From: Ancylostoma caninum
Lineage: Eukaryota > Nematoda > Chromadorea > Rhabditida > Ancylostomatidae
Assembly (NCBI GenBank): GCA_037903475.1
Contig: JBAJFG010000635.1
Span: 1 to 64,000, forward strand
Direction of reading: 5' to 3'
DNA length: 64,000 bases
Shown here: positions 53,903-64,000 of the stretch, piece by piece
Layout of the letters: every line of letters starts with the position of its first letter
Numbering within the stretch: position 1 is the stretch's first letter
Program-made: the position numbers and the translations under genes
The notes under the pieces: model-generated
Databases searched by the model: none
What the model was told of the DNA's origin: nothing
What the model saw: only the letters and a program-made list of their open reading frames with translations

Positions 53903-55759
53903 ATGGATCCAATCTGTGGCGAAGCTATGGAAAACGACGAAAACGCGATGGAACAAGACCCCGCGCTAACCGTTTCCGAAGAGCAGGATAAACCAACTGA
54001 AGGAACTGCAGCGTCGCAATCCAGCATTAAATCCGTTAAAAGTAAAATTATTTCGCCCAAGGTAAGTAAGAAACTGTCCAAGGGAACAAAAAATGAGAGT
54101 TGTCCTGTTCAGATCCCTGCATTCATGCAAGAACCACAGATACACGGCTCCTGGGCAGAGGAGGTTAACCGCAACCCTCCGAATCCGTACTCTGAAGGCC
54201 AATCCAGTAGCTGTAAACCCGTAGACGAATCCGCAGAACGCGCAGTACCAAGTTCAGAAGCGCCCAAACTGCACATTTTACTGAAAAAGAAACGCCATGT
54301 TCCGAAATTCATCGCAGTCCATAGAAAACCGTCTCCAAGAAGCGAACAAAGTATGAAAAAAGTTGCGATGTCGTATAGCGTCTCAACCAAAGGAAATCCA
54401 GAAACATCCACTGAACCTGACGAGGTCAACACAAATCCGTTGGTGTCTTCAAGCTGGAAAGAATACAAGATCAAGAAGAAGGTACAGGAAGAGGAACAGG
54501 CACTAATCCGCAGTCTATCTGATCTGGACGTATCGTCTCCCACGGTACTAAAAACACCGCAAACGAAAGAATCCCATGATCAAGCCGTTCAAACCGTCGA
54601 AAAAACCATTTTGGCCACAACCACCAGTACGTTCGCGACCGAAGAAAGAGGCACAGAGGAGCTGACAACCATGCAACTACAACAAGCCGTACGATATCTT
54701 GACAACGACTACTATAAGATAATCCGTTACCAAGCCGTCCAAAATCCGTCATTTAATATAACATCCGAACCGATTCCAAAGTTCGATGAAATCGCATCTC
54801 GCATCTATAAATCCGTCCAATCCGTTCAACAGCTCACAGCTGACCTGGTCAATTCATTCAAGAAACTGGCTGTATTCGTAGCGGAAACTAATCCAATGCA
54901 AACGAGCCACGTCCTCTTAGCCGCCTGGATAGATGAGTTCACGCACGGAGTTGTGGCCATCAATATCCATAAGGACAAGATCTACGAGGAAATGCTGCCC
55001 AACTTCACCGAATCCGCAGAGGGTCAAGGCTTAAGCCACGCTCTAGCTAAACTCAACCTAAATCAGAACCTAATCCGTGAGATACTCCAATCAGCTTCTG
55101 TTGCCACGGCATTCGCCCACAAGTATATCCGTACACTCCAAACGTACCAGCTCAACCAGGCCTCCAGAAGCCCAGACAACAACTTTTCGAGCTTGGACGA
55201 AGATTATCTATGGGGGCAAAGAGGCGAAAAAATGACTCAACCCTTTCCAAGTAAGAGTGGCTTGAGCCAGCATTTGGAGCTGTGGCGGGCAACTTTCGCC
55301 AAGGAACTCGGCATAGAATCCGCAAGAACCCGCATCTACAACCGAGATACTCAACAACTATCCGTAGGAGAACAAGCCCACCAAATCCATATTGACGAAC
55401 CCAGGCGTCCACCGCCGTCCCCCAAGCCTGGACCGTCGAGGTCCAAGCGAGCCGTCACGGTGAGAACACAACGTCCGCAGGAAAGACGTCGATCCGTAAA
55501 CCCCAGCTACAAGCGAAAAAGGGGCCAATCCGTAGGCTTCAGACGCGATTCACCTCCTCGGAAACAAAGACCTGTGGCAGAAGGGCCCGACGACAGATAC
55601 AGCGGCTGTATATTTTGTTCCGATAGGAACCACTACTCTGCATCATGCCCCGTGGTTTATAGACTGTCGCGTAGACGCGAAATCCTTTTTAGTGAAAGCC
55701 GCTGTCATCTGTGCATCCGTAGACATCTTGGAGAATGCCGAAGCGGCCGGGCCTGCTAA
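53903..55759 (+). CDS. E3 3' accessory protein, 618 aa, triple zinc-knuckle end
   Basis: ATG 53903 opens the longest unbroken frame of E3. Residues 1-240 are charged and low in complexity, with Lys-rich patches. About 250-430 are helical (from LTTMQLQQAVRYLDNDYY), possibly a Gag-like or coiled assembly domain. About 490-565 are Arg/Pro/Ser-rich with YKRKRGQ, a likely nuclear or nucleic-acid-binding patch. Near residue 572 begin the knuckles CIFCSDRNHYSASC and CHLCIRRHLGEC. A TAA at 55757-55759 ends the frame just before a third knuckle (ICGECSHHQAFC), which stays readable in frame to 55821. The place before the 3' LTR and the three knuckles link it to the small genes of E1 and E2. The N-terminal 560 residues have no counterpart there. 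Function unknown; nucleic-acid binding is likely. Confidence 0.68.
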   Translation: MDPICGEAMENDENAMEQDPALTVSEEQDKPTEGTAASQSSIKSVKSKIISPKVSKKLSKGTKNESCPVQIPAFMQEPQIHGSWAEEVNRNPPNPYSEGQSSSCKPVDESAERAVPSSEAPKLHILLKKKRHVPKFIAVHRKPSPRSEQSMKKVAMSYSVSTKGNPETSTEPDEVNTNPLVSSSWKEYKIKKKVQEEEQALIRSLSDLDVSSPTVLKTPQTKESHDQAVQTVEKTILATTTSTFATEERGTEELTTMQLQQAVRYLDNDYYKIIRYQAVQNPSFNITSEPIPKFDEIASRIYKSVQSVQQLTADLVNSFKKLAVFVAETNPMQTSHVLLAAWIDEFTHGVVAINIHKDKIYEEMLPNFTESAEGQGLSHALAKLNLNQNLIREILQSASVATAFAHKYIRTLQTYQLNQASRSPDNNFSSLDEDYLWGQRGEKMTQPFPSKSGLSQHLELWRATFAKELGIESARTRIYNRDTQQLSVGEQAHQIHIDEPRRPPPSPKPGPSRSKRAVTVRTQRPQERRRSVNPSYKRKRGQSVGFRRDSPPRKQRPVAEGPDDRYSGCIFCSDRNHYSASCPVVYRLSRRREILFSESRCHLCIRRHLGECRSGRAC

Positions 55760-56290
55760 ATCTGCGGAGAATGCTCGCACCATCAAGCCTTCTGTATCCA
55801 GAACAGGGATATCCGTTAGATCGATATCCGTGAGCCACGGCAGCAATTCTACGCTAGCCTGGTGAATAAGGTGAGAGAATTGGGTCAATAGACCAACAAT
55901 CCTTGCAGATCCGTAGTTCTCGTGTCATAACCCAAAATTAATTTTATTTTATTTCAATTCTTTGAATTCTAATATTTGATGTTTCAAAGACCGCAATTTC
56001 GCCTCCTACAGCCGCAAGGAAGAAGTCATCGAAGTCGATCGTCACGCTCGAGAACACCGCCCCGCCCTCGCCGGTCTCGCAGCAGGGACTACAGACACGA
56101 TCGACCTCCCCGAGGATCCCGAATGCGCTACTAAAAGGAACGACGCACCCGTTTTTCTTAAATCCGCAATCACTATTGTAATAGTATTCATTATACCCAT
56201 TCTTGTGTAAGCACAGTGGTTGCTCCCGGCGCAGGGGTCAAGATCCGTGTCATTAATCCGTAAAATCCCTTTAGAATCCGTTCAATTCGC
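54031..56290 (+). repeat. Dispersed ATCCG motif cluster
   Basis: I count 25 ATCCG words on the plus strand between 53903 and 56299, mostly ATCCGT or ATCCGC, where about two are expected, and almost none of the reverse CGGAT. Within the 618-aa frame they fall in all three codon phases (Ser-Val/Ala, Asn-Pro, Ile-Arg), and they continue into the untranslated part and the LTR. Confidence 0.7.
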
Positions 56291-56299
56291 CCTCCCCAG

Positions 56300-56650
56300 T
56301 GTCGCGAACGCGACCGTTCTAAAACCGCAGGCGGCGGTGGGCGGAGCTTGTCGACAGCTACCTCTCTAAAAGAGCTAACCGGCAGCGATTCGGCAGACAT
56401 CCGTCCGAGCCGACGGAAGGCGGTCGGCTCTGAATCCGTTATCCGGACAGCCCACTGCCGTCGCCCCAACAGGAAAAGAACGCGCCACCCGAATCCGTTT
56501 AATCCGCTTTATCCGTTAACCCTACTCACCCGTTTCCAGGCGCTCCCACTGTGCAACCATACACTCCCCCCTTTTTTACCACGCTAAGTTGAAGACTAAT
56601 AAACTTCTCACTCAAGTCGTGTAATCGTTCACTACCACCGATTCGCGTCA
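56300..56650 (+). repeat. 3' LTR of E3
   Basis: 351 bp, matching 40129-40479, followed by the target duplication GTCTC. No purine tract is visible just upstream (the sequence is CGCCCTCCCCAG), which is odd for a plus-strand element. Confidence 0.95.
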
Positions 56651-57257
56651 GTCTCGGACCCGTGTGCCACGTTACCTCCGGGCTAGATAAACTCTGGAAA
56701 AAAAGAATCCCAGCTAGAGCTCTGTCTCGGACCCATGTGCCACGTTACTTCCGGGCTAGATAAACTCTGGAAAAAAAAGAATCCCAGCTAGAGCTCTGTC
56801 TCGGACCCGTGTGCCACGTTACCTCCGGGCTAGGTAAACTCTGGAAAAAAAGAACCCCGAGCCAGAGCACCGCTTCGCGGCGCTCTGTCTCGGACCCGTG
56901 TGCCACGTTACCTCCGGGCTAGGCAAACTCTGGAAAAAAAGAACCCCGAGCCAGAGCACCGCTTCGCGGCGCTCTGTCTCGGACCCGTGTGCCATGTTAC
57001 CTCCGGGCTAGGTAAACTCTGGAAAAAAAGAATCCCAGCCAGAGCTCTGCCTCGGACCCGTGTGCCACGTTACCTCCCGGCTAGATAAACTCTGGAAAAA
57101 AAGAATCCCAGCTAGAGCTCTGACTCGGACCCGTGTGCCACGTTACCTCAGAGCTAGGTAAACTCTGAAAAAAGAAGGAACCCCGAGCCAGAGCGCCGCT
57201 TCGCGGCGCTCTGACTCGGACCCGTGTGCCACGTTACCTCAGGGCTAGGTAAACTCT
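56651..57257 (+). repeat. 70-85-bp satellite, block 4
   Basis: It continues the satellite unit interrupted by E3, with about eight units, then gives way to unique sequence inside a unit (GGTAAACTCTTGC). Confidence 0.92.
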
Positions 57258-58757
57258 TGCAACACAGTTCCCCACTTGGTCAAGACGTTTTAATTTGTTA
57301 TAGCGCTGAAAGTCCAAATTTCTATGGTTCGGGCACAATTTGCTTTTAGCAGGAAAAAACTGCGTAAACGTCCTATTCCTATTTTGTAAGAACAATGTTA
57401 GGCTCATGGAGTGCACCATTTGTCCCCTTGACCGTTACTTTCTAACTGCTCCTACTACATAACGCTTTCGAAGGAATGCAGTAAAAATTTCCGTTCAACT
57501 CTGCTGCATTTCGATGATTCACGGCTCTGATTGCGAAATCACACTCGCGTCGTCAGTGATTCCCCCATTCTGCTTTAAAGATCCAAAATATTCCGTTTTC
57601 ACTGCAAATAAGATGTCCTAACTGAAGATTTCCATGTTGTACACATACATATACCATGGGCGTGCCATTGGGCGTGTCAATTTCTGCAATTGAGCCGGTG
57701 GCGGCGGGCAAAAAAGGTGGGGCGAGGCGAGCGGATCAATGACAGCGTGACCTGTCATCCCTCGCGCGGCGATGGGGGTGGGGGTGTCTGCGCTTTATAT
57801 AGTGTACGATCGTCTCTTAAAATGTTCGATCAGTACTCTTCCGTAACAGTTAACTCTCAAGGCACCTCCAGAAACTTCCTTATCTCTAAGAACTTTCTCA
57901 AAACGTACCCCTGGCATCGGATAGTTGCTTCCTTTCAGCCTCGCGCTGCTCCTTAGAAACAGTAGAACGTAAACCAAGAGTATTTTCCACCATGCGACGA
58001 GCAACAACCGCATTAGTTTTTGGACGAACTCTACAAAAACTCACCAGAACAAAGTATTAAAGGAACAAGATATGATGTAGCATCATACCTGGTTGGTCTC
58101 AACTGCATTTGAATCTCCTTGGCTTTCTCTTGTACATGTGCCGGAGACTTCGAAAGTGGTCGGAGACGTAGCCATTGGTGTTTGTGCAAGACAAGGGCAT
58201 CTCGAGCTGAAGTGAAAAAGAAACAAAGCGGATGGAAAAAAAAGTCTGTCACAATGAGAATGATTCCAAACGATGATATTAGGATGGCAGAACTCTAGAT
58301 TTATTGTGCTGCCAACAAAGTTGACGGAGAGAATAGAGATGAATGGAATTCTACGTAGTCTGCTAAACAGGCTATCTACTCATATAAACTTTTACACATA
58401 TCATTTTGACTTGTTAGGCGATTCAGCTGCATGTCACATCCAAGAAATTAAAATCTGAGCGACCAACAATTCTAATAAACTGAAACACTCATCTTCCTAC
58501 AGGCTTTTGAAGAAACCGTCAGGAAATTAACGTACAGATTAATGGTCCACGAGGAGTATATCATTTTGCGTCGCCGTAGTTTGGCAATATCGATCATAAT
58601 ACTTACTCCTTGGGAGCGATCACTGATTAGCGTGGGCGCGACATTTTCTATCCGGATTTGATGGGTATCATCGATTTCGAAAACTGTCGTAATTGAATAT
58701 ACTAGGCGTTACTGCACAGCCAACTTTTTACTCGACGCGTAATCATGCTCTCTATCA
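57258..58757. other. Spacer, no gene supported
   Basis: Mostly AT-rich. A GC-rich patch (57660-57790) with TTTATATAG at 57794-57802 precedes an ATG at 57822 that opens a 44-codon frame. This could be a promoter, but the TATA-to-ATG distance of 27 bases is too short for a usual leader. Confidence 0.35.
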
Positions 58758-59991
58758 GGGTGTGGAGCGTTAGTTGCGATTGAGCATTAATTGCATGAGG
58801 TGCGAAGATCTCGCACCTCACTCGCACCTCAGCAACATTGACAACCGTTGCTCTAGCTGTCTGCGTTTGCTAGAGTTAGTAAGGGCAGCTGGCAAGGACA
58901 ACTCGGAGCAATTGTCGCGGGCGACATCTATTCAGACACTTGGCGCGGCCGGGCGCTCGTCGGCCAGCCATCCCGTAGTGCACGTTATTAAAGGCAGTGC
59001 GTCACCTCGTTTCCACGCCTAAGCTTTTACCAGATTCTGAATCTCCTCGACACGCTGAATCCAACGGTGTACCTAAAATGTTACAAAATGGCCTTTAAAC
59101 CTTATTTTTAAACGTTTTTCGGGAAGGAATTTGTAACAGTTTTCGAGCCGAGTGGACGCGTGAAGCCGTTGATCTCATCGATCGGACACGTCTAGACGCG
59201 TTGGCCAACGTTGCAGACCTGGCGCGCAGCCAGCACATTCACGGACTGCTCCGCCCGGGTGGTCCGTGAACTGCACTTTCGGACCCTCCGAAAACGGGGT
59301 TTTCATCATTTTTAGGAGTTTTGACGTACATCACTGGAATTAGCGTGACGAGGAGGTCTAGAATCTATTGGTATTTTCAGCTCACTAAACGAGGTGACAC
59401 ACTGCCTTTAAGGAAAGCGGACCTGGAACACAGAATTGTAAAAGGTGACTCGGGATTGGACTAGCATTCTTTAAAAATTCCAGCCTGGACCTTTCCTTAG
59501 GGGGTTATTCGGTGCGCTTATCACGAAAATCGACTATTATCAAGCAGATGAGTCTAAGAGTGAAGCGTTTTGGATTGCAACCACTTTCTTCACTCCCTAC
59601 CCCCTTTCAGTTCCACCCTGCACAGCTCGCCCATTTCTTCCCACTGGAACCAAACAAAATTGTCTTCAATGCAGATTTTGACAAAATTGATCTCTACGTT
59701 CGTTCTGACTATGCTGCTGAACCTAGGATGGCAGCAGAATCTGAGGGGACAAAATTATCGAGTGCTGCCTTTACCCGGCTGAGGTTTGTGCCAACTGCGA
59801 CATCGCGCGCGACGTACTCTAGGGATCACGGCAAATATCAGTTTTCTGGGGACCCGCCCACACGTCGTAATGGGCGATGCGGGTGATCTGGACAATTAAA
59901 GGCGCGAGCGAGGTGCGAAGACGCTAACGACCCTTGAAGCATATCTGGGGTCTCGCACCTATAATTGGACCGCAACTAACGCTCGCCATCC
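58758..59991. mobile_element. Inverted-repeat element with exact 8-bp target duplication, 1.23 kb
   Basis: The ends GGGTGTGGAGCGTTAGTTGCG and the inverted GGATGGCGAGCGTTAGTTGCG pair well. CTCTATCA flanks both sides (58750-58757, 59992-59999). The ends resemble those of 26919-28660. The length of the duplication fits hAT-type elements. There is no transposase frame, and a smaller element sits inside. Confidence 0.75.
58992..59407. mobile_element. Small inverted-repeat element (MITE) with TTAA flanks
   Basis: AGGCAGTG at the left and CACTGCCT at the right, each flanked by TTAA (58988-58991, 59408-59411). The inverted similarity continues inward (CACCTCGTTT, then CTCCTCGACACGCT-like text). TTAA is the piggyBac-type target. 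A related single end occurs near 63116. Confidence 0.6.
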
Positions 59992-60308
59992 CTCTATCAT
60001 GATGGACGTGAGCCAACCCATAGCAACAATGCGGGACTTGAAGTCAGTGTCCAAGCAAAATTTTCGACTGCTGGCATTCTGCGGTTTCCAGGCAAGCTTG
60101 GCTCACTCATACCAAGTATGAACTTGAAAATCACAAAACGCTCGGAAAAACCATTTTTCAAGCGCCTTCCTGACTGATGCGGACGAGATGTCCGACAACA
60201 GCCTCGTCGTAGAGGGCGCAGAGAAAAATTTTTATCGATTGACAGCGCCAGTTCGCTGCTTCAATTTTAGCTTCAACCAGTCAGTTGCTATTCTTTTAGG
60301 GGTCCGTC

Positions 60309-62636
60309 ACCTTGATCACCTTGACTCCCGTTGATCTTCGGGTATACCGAGCGGGCGCCAACAATCCTTCCATTTGTCCCTCTCGCGAGCCAGAGTTGTC
60401 CAGTGGATTCTGTCCGTTCGAGGGACACGGAGAGCATCTATCCTTGAAGGACTTCGTGAAGAAGTCTGCCATCGGGTCGGTGGTCTTCCTGTCGTGCGCT
60501 TAACGTCCCGTGGAGTCCAGTCGCTGACGGCTCTTGTCCAACGGTTGCCGTTAAAACGCATCACGTGTCCGGCCCATCTAATCTTACTCAACTTGGCGTA
60601 AGCGGCAGCGTCCCTGATCTTCGATTGTTGACGAAGGGTGGAGCTCCGTATTCCAGCCCTCACTTGCGTGAGGCGGGTTATTCCTAGCATCACCCTCTCG
60701 ATGGAGCGTTCGACGACGCTGACCGCATTCTCATCCTGCTTGCGCAACGCCCAGGTTTCTGAGGCGTAGGTCAAAGCAGGGAGAACGGTTGTGTTGAAGA
60801 GGTGGGCACGGACCTAGGTATACGTAGCTGGAGCATTCGGATATGGTCGTTCCGTTGAGCGAGAATGGGGCATCCGGGACCCATCCGTTCTTCATGAACA
60901 TCGTCTTCGTCAGATTCAGCTGGAGACCAATCTTTCCACACGCGTCCTCGAAGTCGGCCAGCATCTGTTCCGCTTCGCTGATGGTTGGTGTTATAAGAAC
61001 GATGTCGTCAGCGAAGCGAAGATGACTAAGTCGCCGGCCATCAACTTGCACTCCCATGCTATCCCATTCCAGTTTCCGCATGACGTCTTCGAGAGTGGCG
61101 CTGAATAGTTTTGGCGACACGGTATCGCCTTGCCGAACCCCTCTCTTGACGTCGATGGTGATGTCGTCGTAGAATGGAGAAATCCTGGTCGTGAAGTTGC
61201 TGTAGAGCTCACGAAATACCTTGATGTATTGAGTAGGTATGCCCTGGTTGCCCAGGGCTTCCAACACCGCTTCTGTCTCAACAGAGTCGAAGGCTTTCTT
61301 CAAATCGATGAACGTGAGACAGAGGGGCATCTTATACTCTCGCGATACTTCGATGAGTCTAGTGACGGTGTGTATGTGGTCGATCGTACTGAATCCTTTT
61401 CGAAACCCTGCTTGCTCGCACGGCTGTCCCTCGTCTAGTGTCCTTTCGATCCTATTGAGGATCACACGCGTGAAAAGCTTGTAGACGACGGACAGTAGGC
61501 AGATGGGGCGATAATTGCCAATATCCTGCGGGTCTCCCTTCTTGTACAGCAACACGGTCCTGCTGGTCTTCCATTGGTTAGGTACCTTGCATTCCGACAG
61601 GTACCGCGTGAAAAGCCTAGCCAAGGTGGTAATGAGAATTGGCGGTAGGTTCTTCAGATGTTCCGGTCGGATCCTGTCGGGGCCCGGTGCTGTACGATTC
61701 TTCACCGACTTGATGGCATGTCGGATTTCGGAAGGGAGAACCGATGAGACAACATACCCGTCCTCCCTAAGATGACATTGAGGGAGGTGGACGTGGCTAA
61801 CGAAGAGATCCGAGTAGAAGTCGTAGATGATCTTCTCCATTACCCGTCTTGATGAAGAAATTGTTCCGTCTGGGCGCCGGAGGGCGGACATCTTGGTTTT
61901 GCGATTGGCGAAGTTTCGGCGGGCGCAGCGAATGCTTTTCCCTGCCTCTGCGGCTTCCGCCAACACTGCTGCTCGTCTCTCCTTGAGCTCTTCTTTTATC
62001 GCTTCTCTGCACCGTTTTGCGAGCTCGGACGTTAGCTGGCTGCCTGCGGCTCTCGCGGCTCCACGCTGGCGTATAAGCTCGAGGGTCTCGTAAGACAGTC
62101 GTCTCTTGGTGACTCTTAAACCCTCGGCGCTCTTTGCGCTGTCGCGGAGATGCTGTACAAGCCGATCGTACTCTTCGTCGATGTTGTCGACTACCGCATC
62201 TTCCCAAAAGCCGGCTAGTGTAAAGAAGTGAAAAGATCCCAATTGATGACGGGTTTGGGATTCCTTCTCCTAAACTTCACGGCTTTCTCTCCTTTGCGTG
62301 AGAAGAAGAATCTTGCACGAAGGAGGCGATGGTCGGATCCGGTGTAGAACTTTGGTACAACACCGACGTCGGTCAGGCAGAACCTTCGATTGACGATGAT
62401 GTGGTCAATTCCATTATGGTACTCTCCACCGGGTGACTCCCACGTCCAACGTAGGGAGGTTGGCTTCTGAAATTGTGAGTTACCATGGATGGTCTTCGTC
62501 GTCATGATGAATTCAGACAGCCTCTCTCCCTGTTCGTTCCACTGCAGACCGTGGGTACCGATGTGAAGTTCCTCAGGCGTTCTCCTAGGACCAATCCTGG
62601 CGTTGAAGTCGCCAACGATGACCTTGTAGAATATCG
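60309..62636 (-). mobile_element. 5'-truncated RTE-clade LINE
   Basis: Flanked by an exact 12-bp duplication TTAGGGGTCCGT (60297-60308 and 62637-62648). The 3' end on the minus strand is a short tandem of TCAAGGTGA. The 5' end is cut within the endonuclease (VGDFNARIG near 62605). Between 59992 and this element there are about 300 bases without a gene. Confidence 0.9.
60316..62630 (-). pseudogene. RTE LINE endonuclease-reverse transcriptase, broken
   Basis: On the minus strand, 62215-62630 carries the end of the AP-endonuclease (GDFNARIG, IDHIIVNRRFC, GSDHRLLRARF). The frame 60731-62242 carries the linker and RT: RTAPGPDRIRPEHLK, YRPICLLSV, QAGFRKGFSTIDHI, TFIDLKKAFDSV, GVRQGDTVSPKLF and LRFADDIVLI (residue near 410). 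After a shift, 60316-60774 gives the C-terminal part (KIRWAGHVMR, DKWKDCWRPLG) typical of RTE. The RT catalytic residues are kept, but truncation and at least two frame changes make it dead. It is a different subfamily from the LINE at 35296 and the same as 28755-30597. Confidence 0.9.
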
Positions 62637-62648
62637 TTAGGGGTCCGT

Positions 62649-64000
62649 ATCTCTGCTAAAGTGCTACTTCTTGACTAGTTTAAACATATTGAGGTAAGTT
62701 TCGATATGAATAGCCATCTTCCGATACAATGTTGTCGTCGATCACTCCATCAAGTATAGACCCATAAGCTGTAGAACCAGGATCAATTAAAATAAAGAAC
62801 TGGAGTGTTGAGCAACAGTATCTGAATGTTTAGAATACATACGCAAACTTGAGACGCATACACGGGGATATGTTAATCACAGTAGAGAGACGCTATCACA
62901 ATCAGTTTCATATTTTCCAACGATGCTTCACGTTACACCAACTTTAGGCGCAAAATCGAGTGGGCGGGCTGGGCACTGGAGATGGTTTTGGGTACTGGTT
63001 CTAAGGCGGATATCTCGCTTATTTCTGCGACTTTTACGCTGAAACTTTGGCATTTGCCTGTAGAGTCAACCCATTATCATAATCTAATGAGCAATCAAGC
63101 TCAAAGGTTTTGCCTGGACACTGCCTTTAAGTCCCACTTAGAGTTTTGCCGCCGAGCGAGTTCTCGCCGTGCGGCGAGAGGGGGCCTGGGAAGCCTTCGC
63201 CGCCCAGCGACGTTGGGGATACTCAGAGGGGTGACGGTCAAGAGGTGCCCTCGCCAATTTCTCGCACTTCTCTCGCAAGTCGCTCGCACCCATAATTGCG
63301 GGTGTCATGTAAGAGCTGCCCATACCGGCATCAACTCTTACCAGTTAATGTAGGCGCTCTCCCGAACAGAGCCTTGACGCCAGAAACGTCGCGCGCCAGA
63401 ACGGTGTTCAATGTGTACAGGAGACGGGGACACCTAAATGCGGATCGGGTGAATCGCTCTTATTTAAAGCTGCTGGGGTGCCAACGTAATTACCACTAAC
63501 ACGTATGGTGCCTGCAGGGTTACCTCGGGGATATATCTTCACATGTGGCTTTCCAAAGGCTGGTTCTGGGTATATCGATCAATTCGAATGCGTAAAAGTT
63601 ATGAAGAAGAAGAAGAATGGATGTATCCAAACTGCTCATTCATTCAAGTTGTCGGAAAAAATGTGGAAGGCATTTTTGGGGGGCAATTATTATCCTCGTG
63701 ATAATAGCGTAATCTTCGTTAACAAATAAAAATACAAGTAAAATATTAAAAGAAAATAGGGAGTTAACAGTAAGAGAGAGGTGGATGTGAATTCGAATTT
63801 ATTCTGTTTAAGAAATAATTACTACTTTTATCCTTTTGAATAGCCAAAAAGTCCGATATCTGAATAATTCGTTTATCCCTGTGTTTGAAAGATCCATTAT
63901 TTGAATAATTCAAAAATCGAATGTCTGGGAAAAGACTATTAATCGAACTATTCATATTTCGAAATTACTGGATTTCGAATTGCTTAAAAGATTGGGTATT
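62649..64000. other. Right-end spacer with decayed repeats, no gene
   Basis: No supported gene. CACTGCCTTTAA near 63116-63128 is like an end of the 58992 MITE. GC-rich text with GCGAGCG and CTCGCACC words (63140-63300) resembles the 58758 family. From about 63840 the sequence has words such as GAATAATTCGTTTA that look like worn, reverse-strand copies of the 42-bp minisatellite. Confidence 0.4.

Larger units (their letters stand above)
40129..56650 (+). mobile_element. E3: BEL/Pao LTR element with two nested insertions
   Basis: Two 351-bp LTRs bracket a primer site, gag, protease, RT, RNase H, integrase and a large 3' zinc-knuckle gene. The 5-bp target duplication GTCTC (40124-40128 and 56651-56655) is exact and lies within a satellite unit. 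Nested inside are a gypsy-type element (43619-48426) and an inverted-repeat element (52541-53861); without them E3 is about 10.4 kb. I find no envelope gene between pol and the 3' gene. The LTRs differ at about nine positions by eye. Confidence 0.93.

Noticed and set aside
57690..57956. Host gene first exon with TATA promoter
   Set aside because: TATA to ATG is only 27 bases, there is no domain and no clear splice site. Kept only as a note.

Overview
The window is a transposon-dense stretch of a nematode genome. I read it as a strongylid parasite such as a hookworm, by inference from BEL/Pao elements carrying a phlebovirus-type envelope, RTE-clade LINEs and the absence of any prokaryotic signal. 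I find no convincing host gene. Nearly every long reading frame belongs to a mobile element, and the rest is satellite, minisatellite, inverted-repeat elements and unremarkable AT-rich DNA.

Layout. (1) Bases 1-5625: 3' part of an env-bearing BEL/Pao element (E1), cut by the left edge: RNase H, integrase, DUF5641-like tail, envelope, a small zinc-knuckle gene with its own TATA box, then a probable LTR. (2) 6937-18880: a second env-bearing BEL/Pao element (E2), with both LTRs, a tRNA-Gly-type primer site, gag, pol, env (broken by a 2.2-kb insertion flanked by 42-bp repeats) and an intact TATA-led zinc-knuckle gene before the 3' LTR. (3) 18881-28754: a ~60-bp minisatellite and three long inverted-repeat elements, two of them nested and carrying tRNA-like Pol III boxes. 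(4) 28755-40128: a decayed RTE LINE, then a 70-85-bp satellite into which a 3.4-kb RTE LINE inserted. A ~4.02-kb LINE-plus-satellite unit was then tandemly duplicated; one LINE copy is broken and the other has an intact 996-aa frame. (5) 40129-56650: a third BEL/Pao element (E3) inserted in the same satellite with a 5-bp target duplication. It contains a nested, very young gypsy-type element (43619-48426) and a nested inverted-repeat element (52541-53861). E3 has gag, pol and a 618-aa 3' zinc-knuckle gene but no env. (6) 56651-64000: more satellite, a nested pair of inverted-repeat elements and a 5'-truncated RTE LINE with a 12-bp target duplication.

The most interesting points. All three BEL/Pao elements carry, after pol/env and before the 3' LTR, an extra gene ending in three gag-like zinc knuckles. 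In each case a TATA-like box lies about 40-55 bases before the ATG; in E3 this holds once the later inverted-repeat insertion is discounted. In E3 the pentamer ATCCG occurs about 25 times in 2.4 kb on one strand and in all three codon phases, and six more times in the 351-bp LTR, which suggests a nucleic-acid-level signal. The nested gypsy element has one open 1131-codon frame joining Gag and protease directly to the integrase C-terminal (GPY) region and an unknown C-terminal domain, with no reverse transcriptase, RNase H or integrase core. Its LTRs differ at about three of 496 positions, so it looks like a recently moved, non-autonomous element.

All counts and alignments were made by eye and no database was searched.
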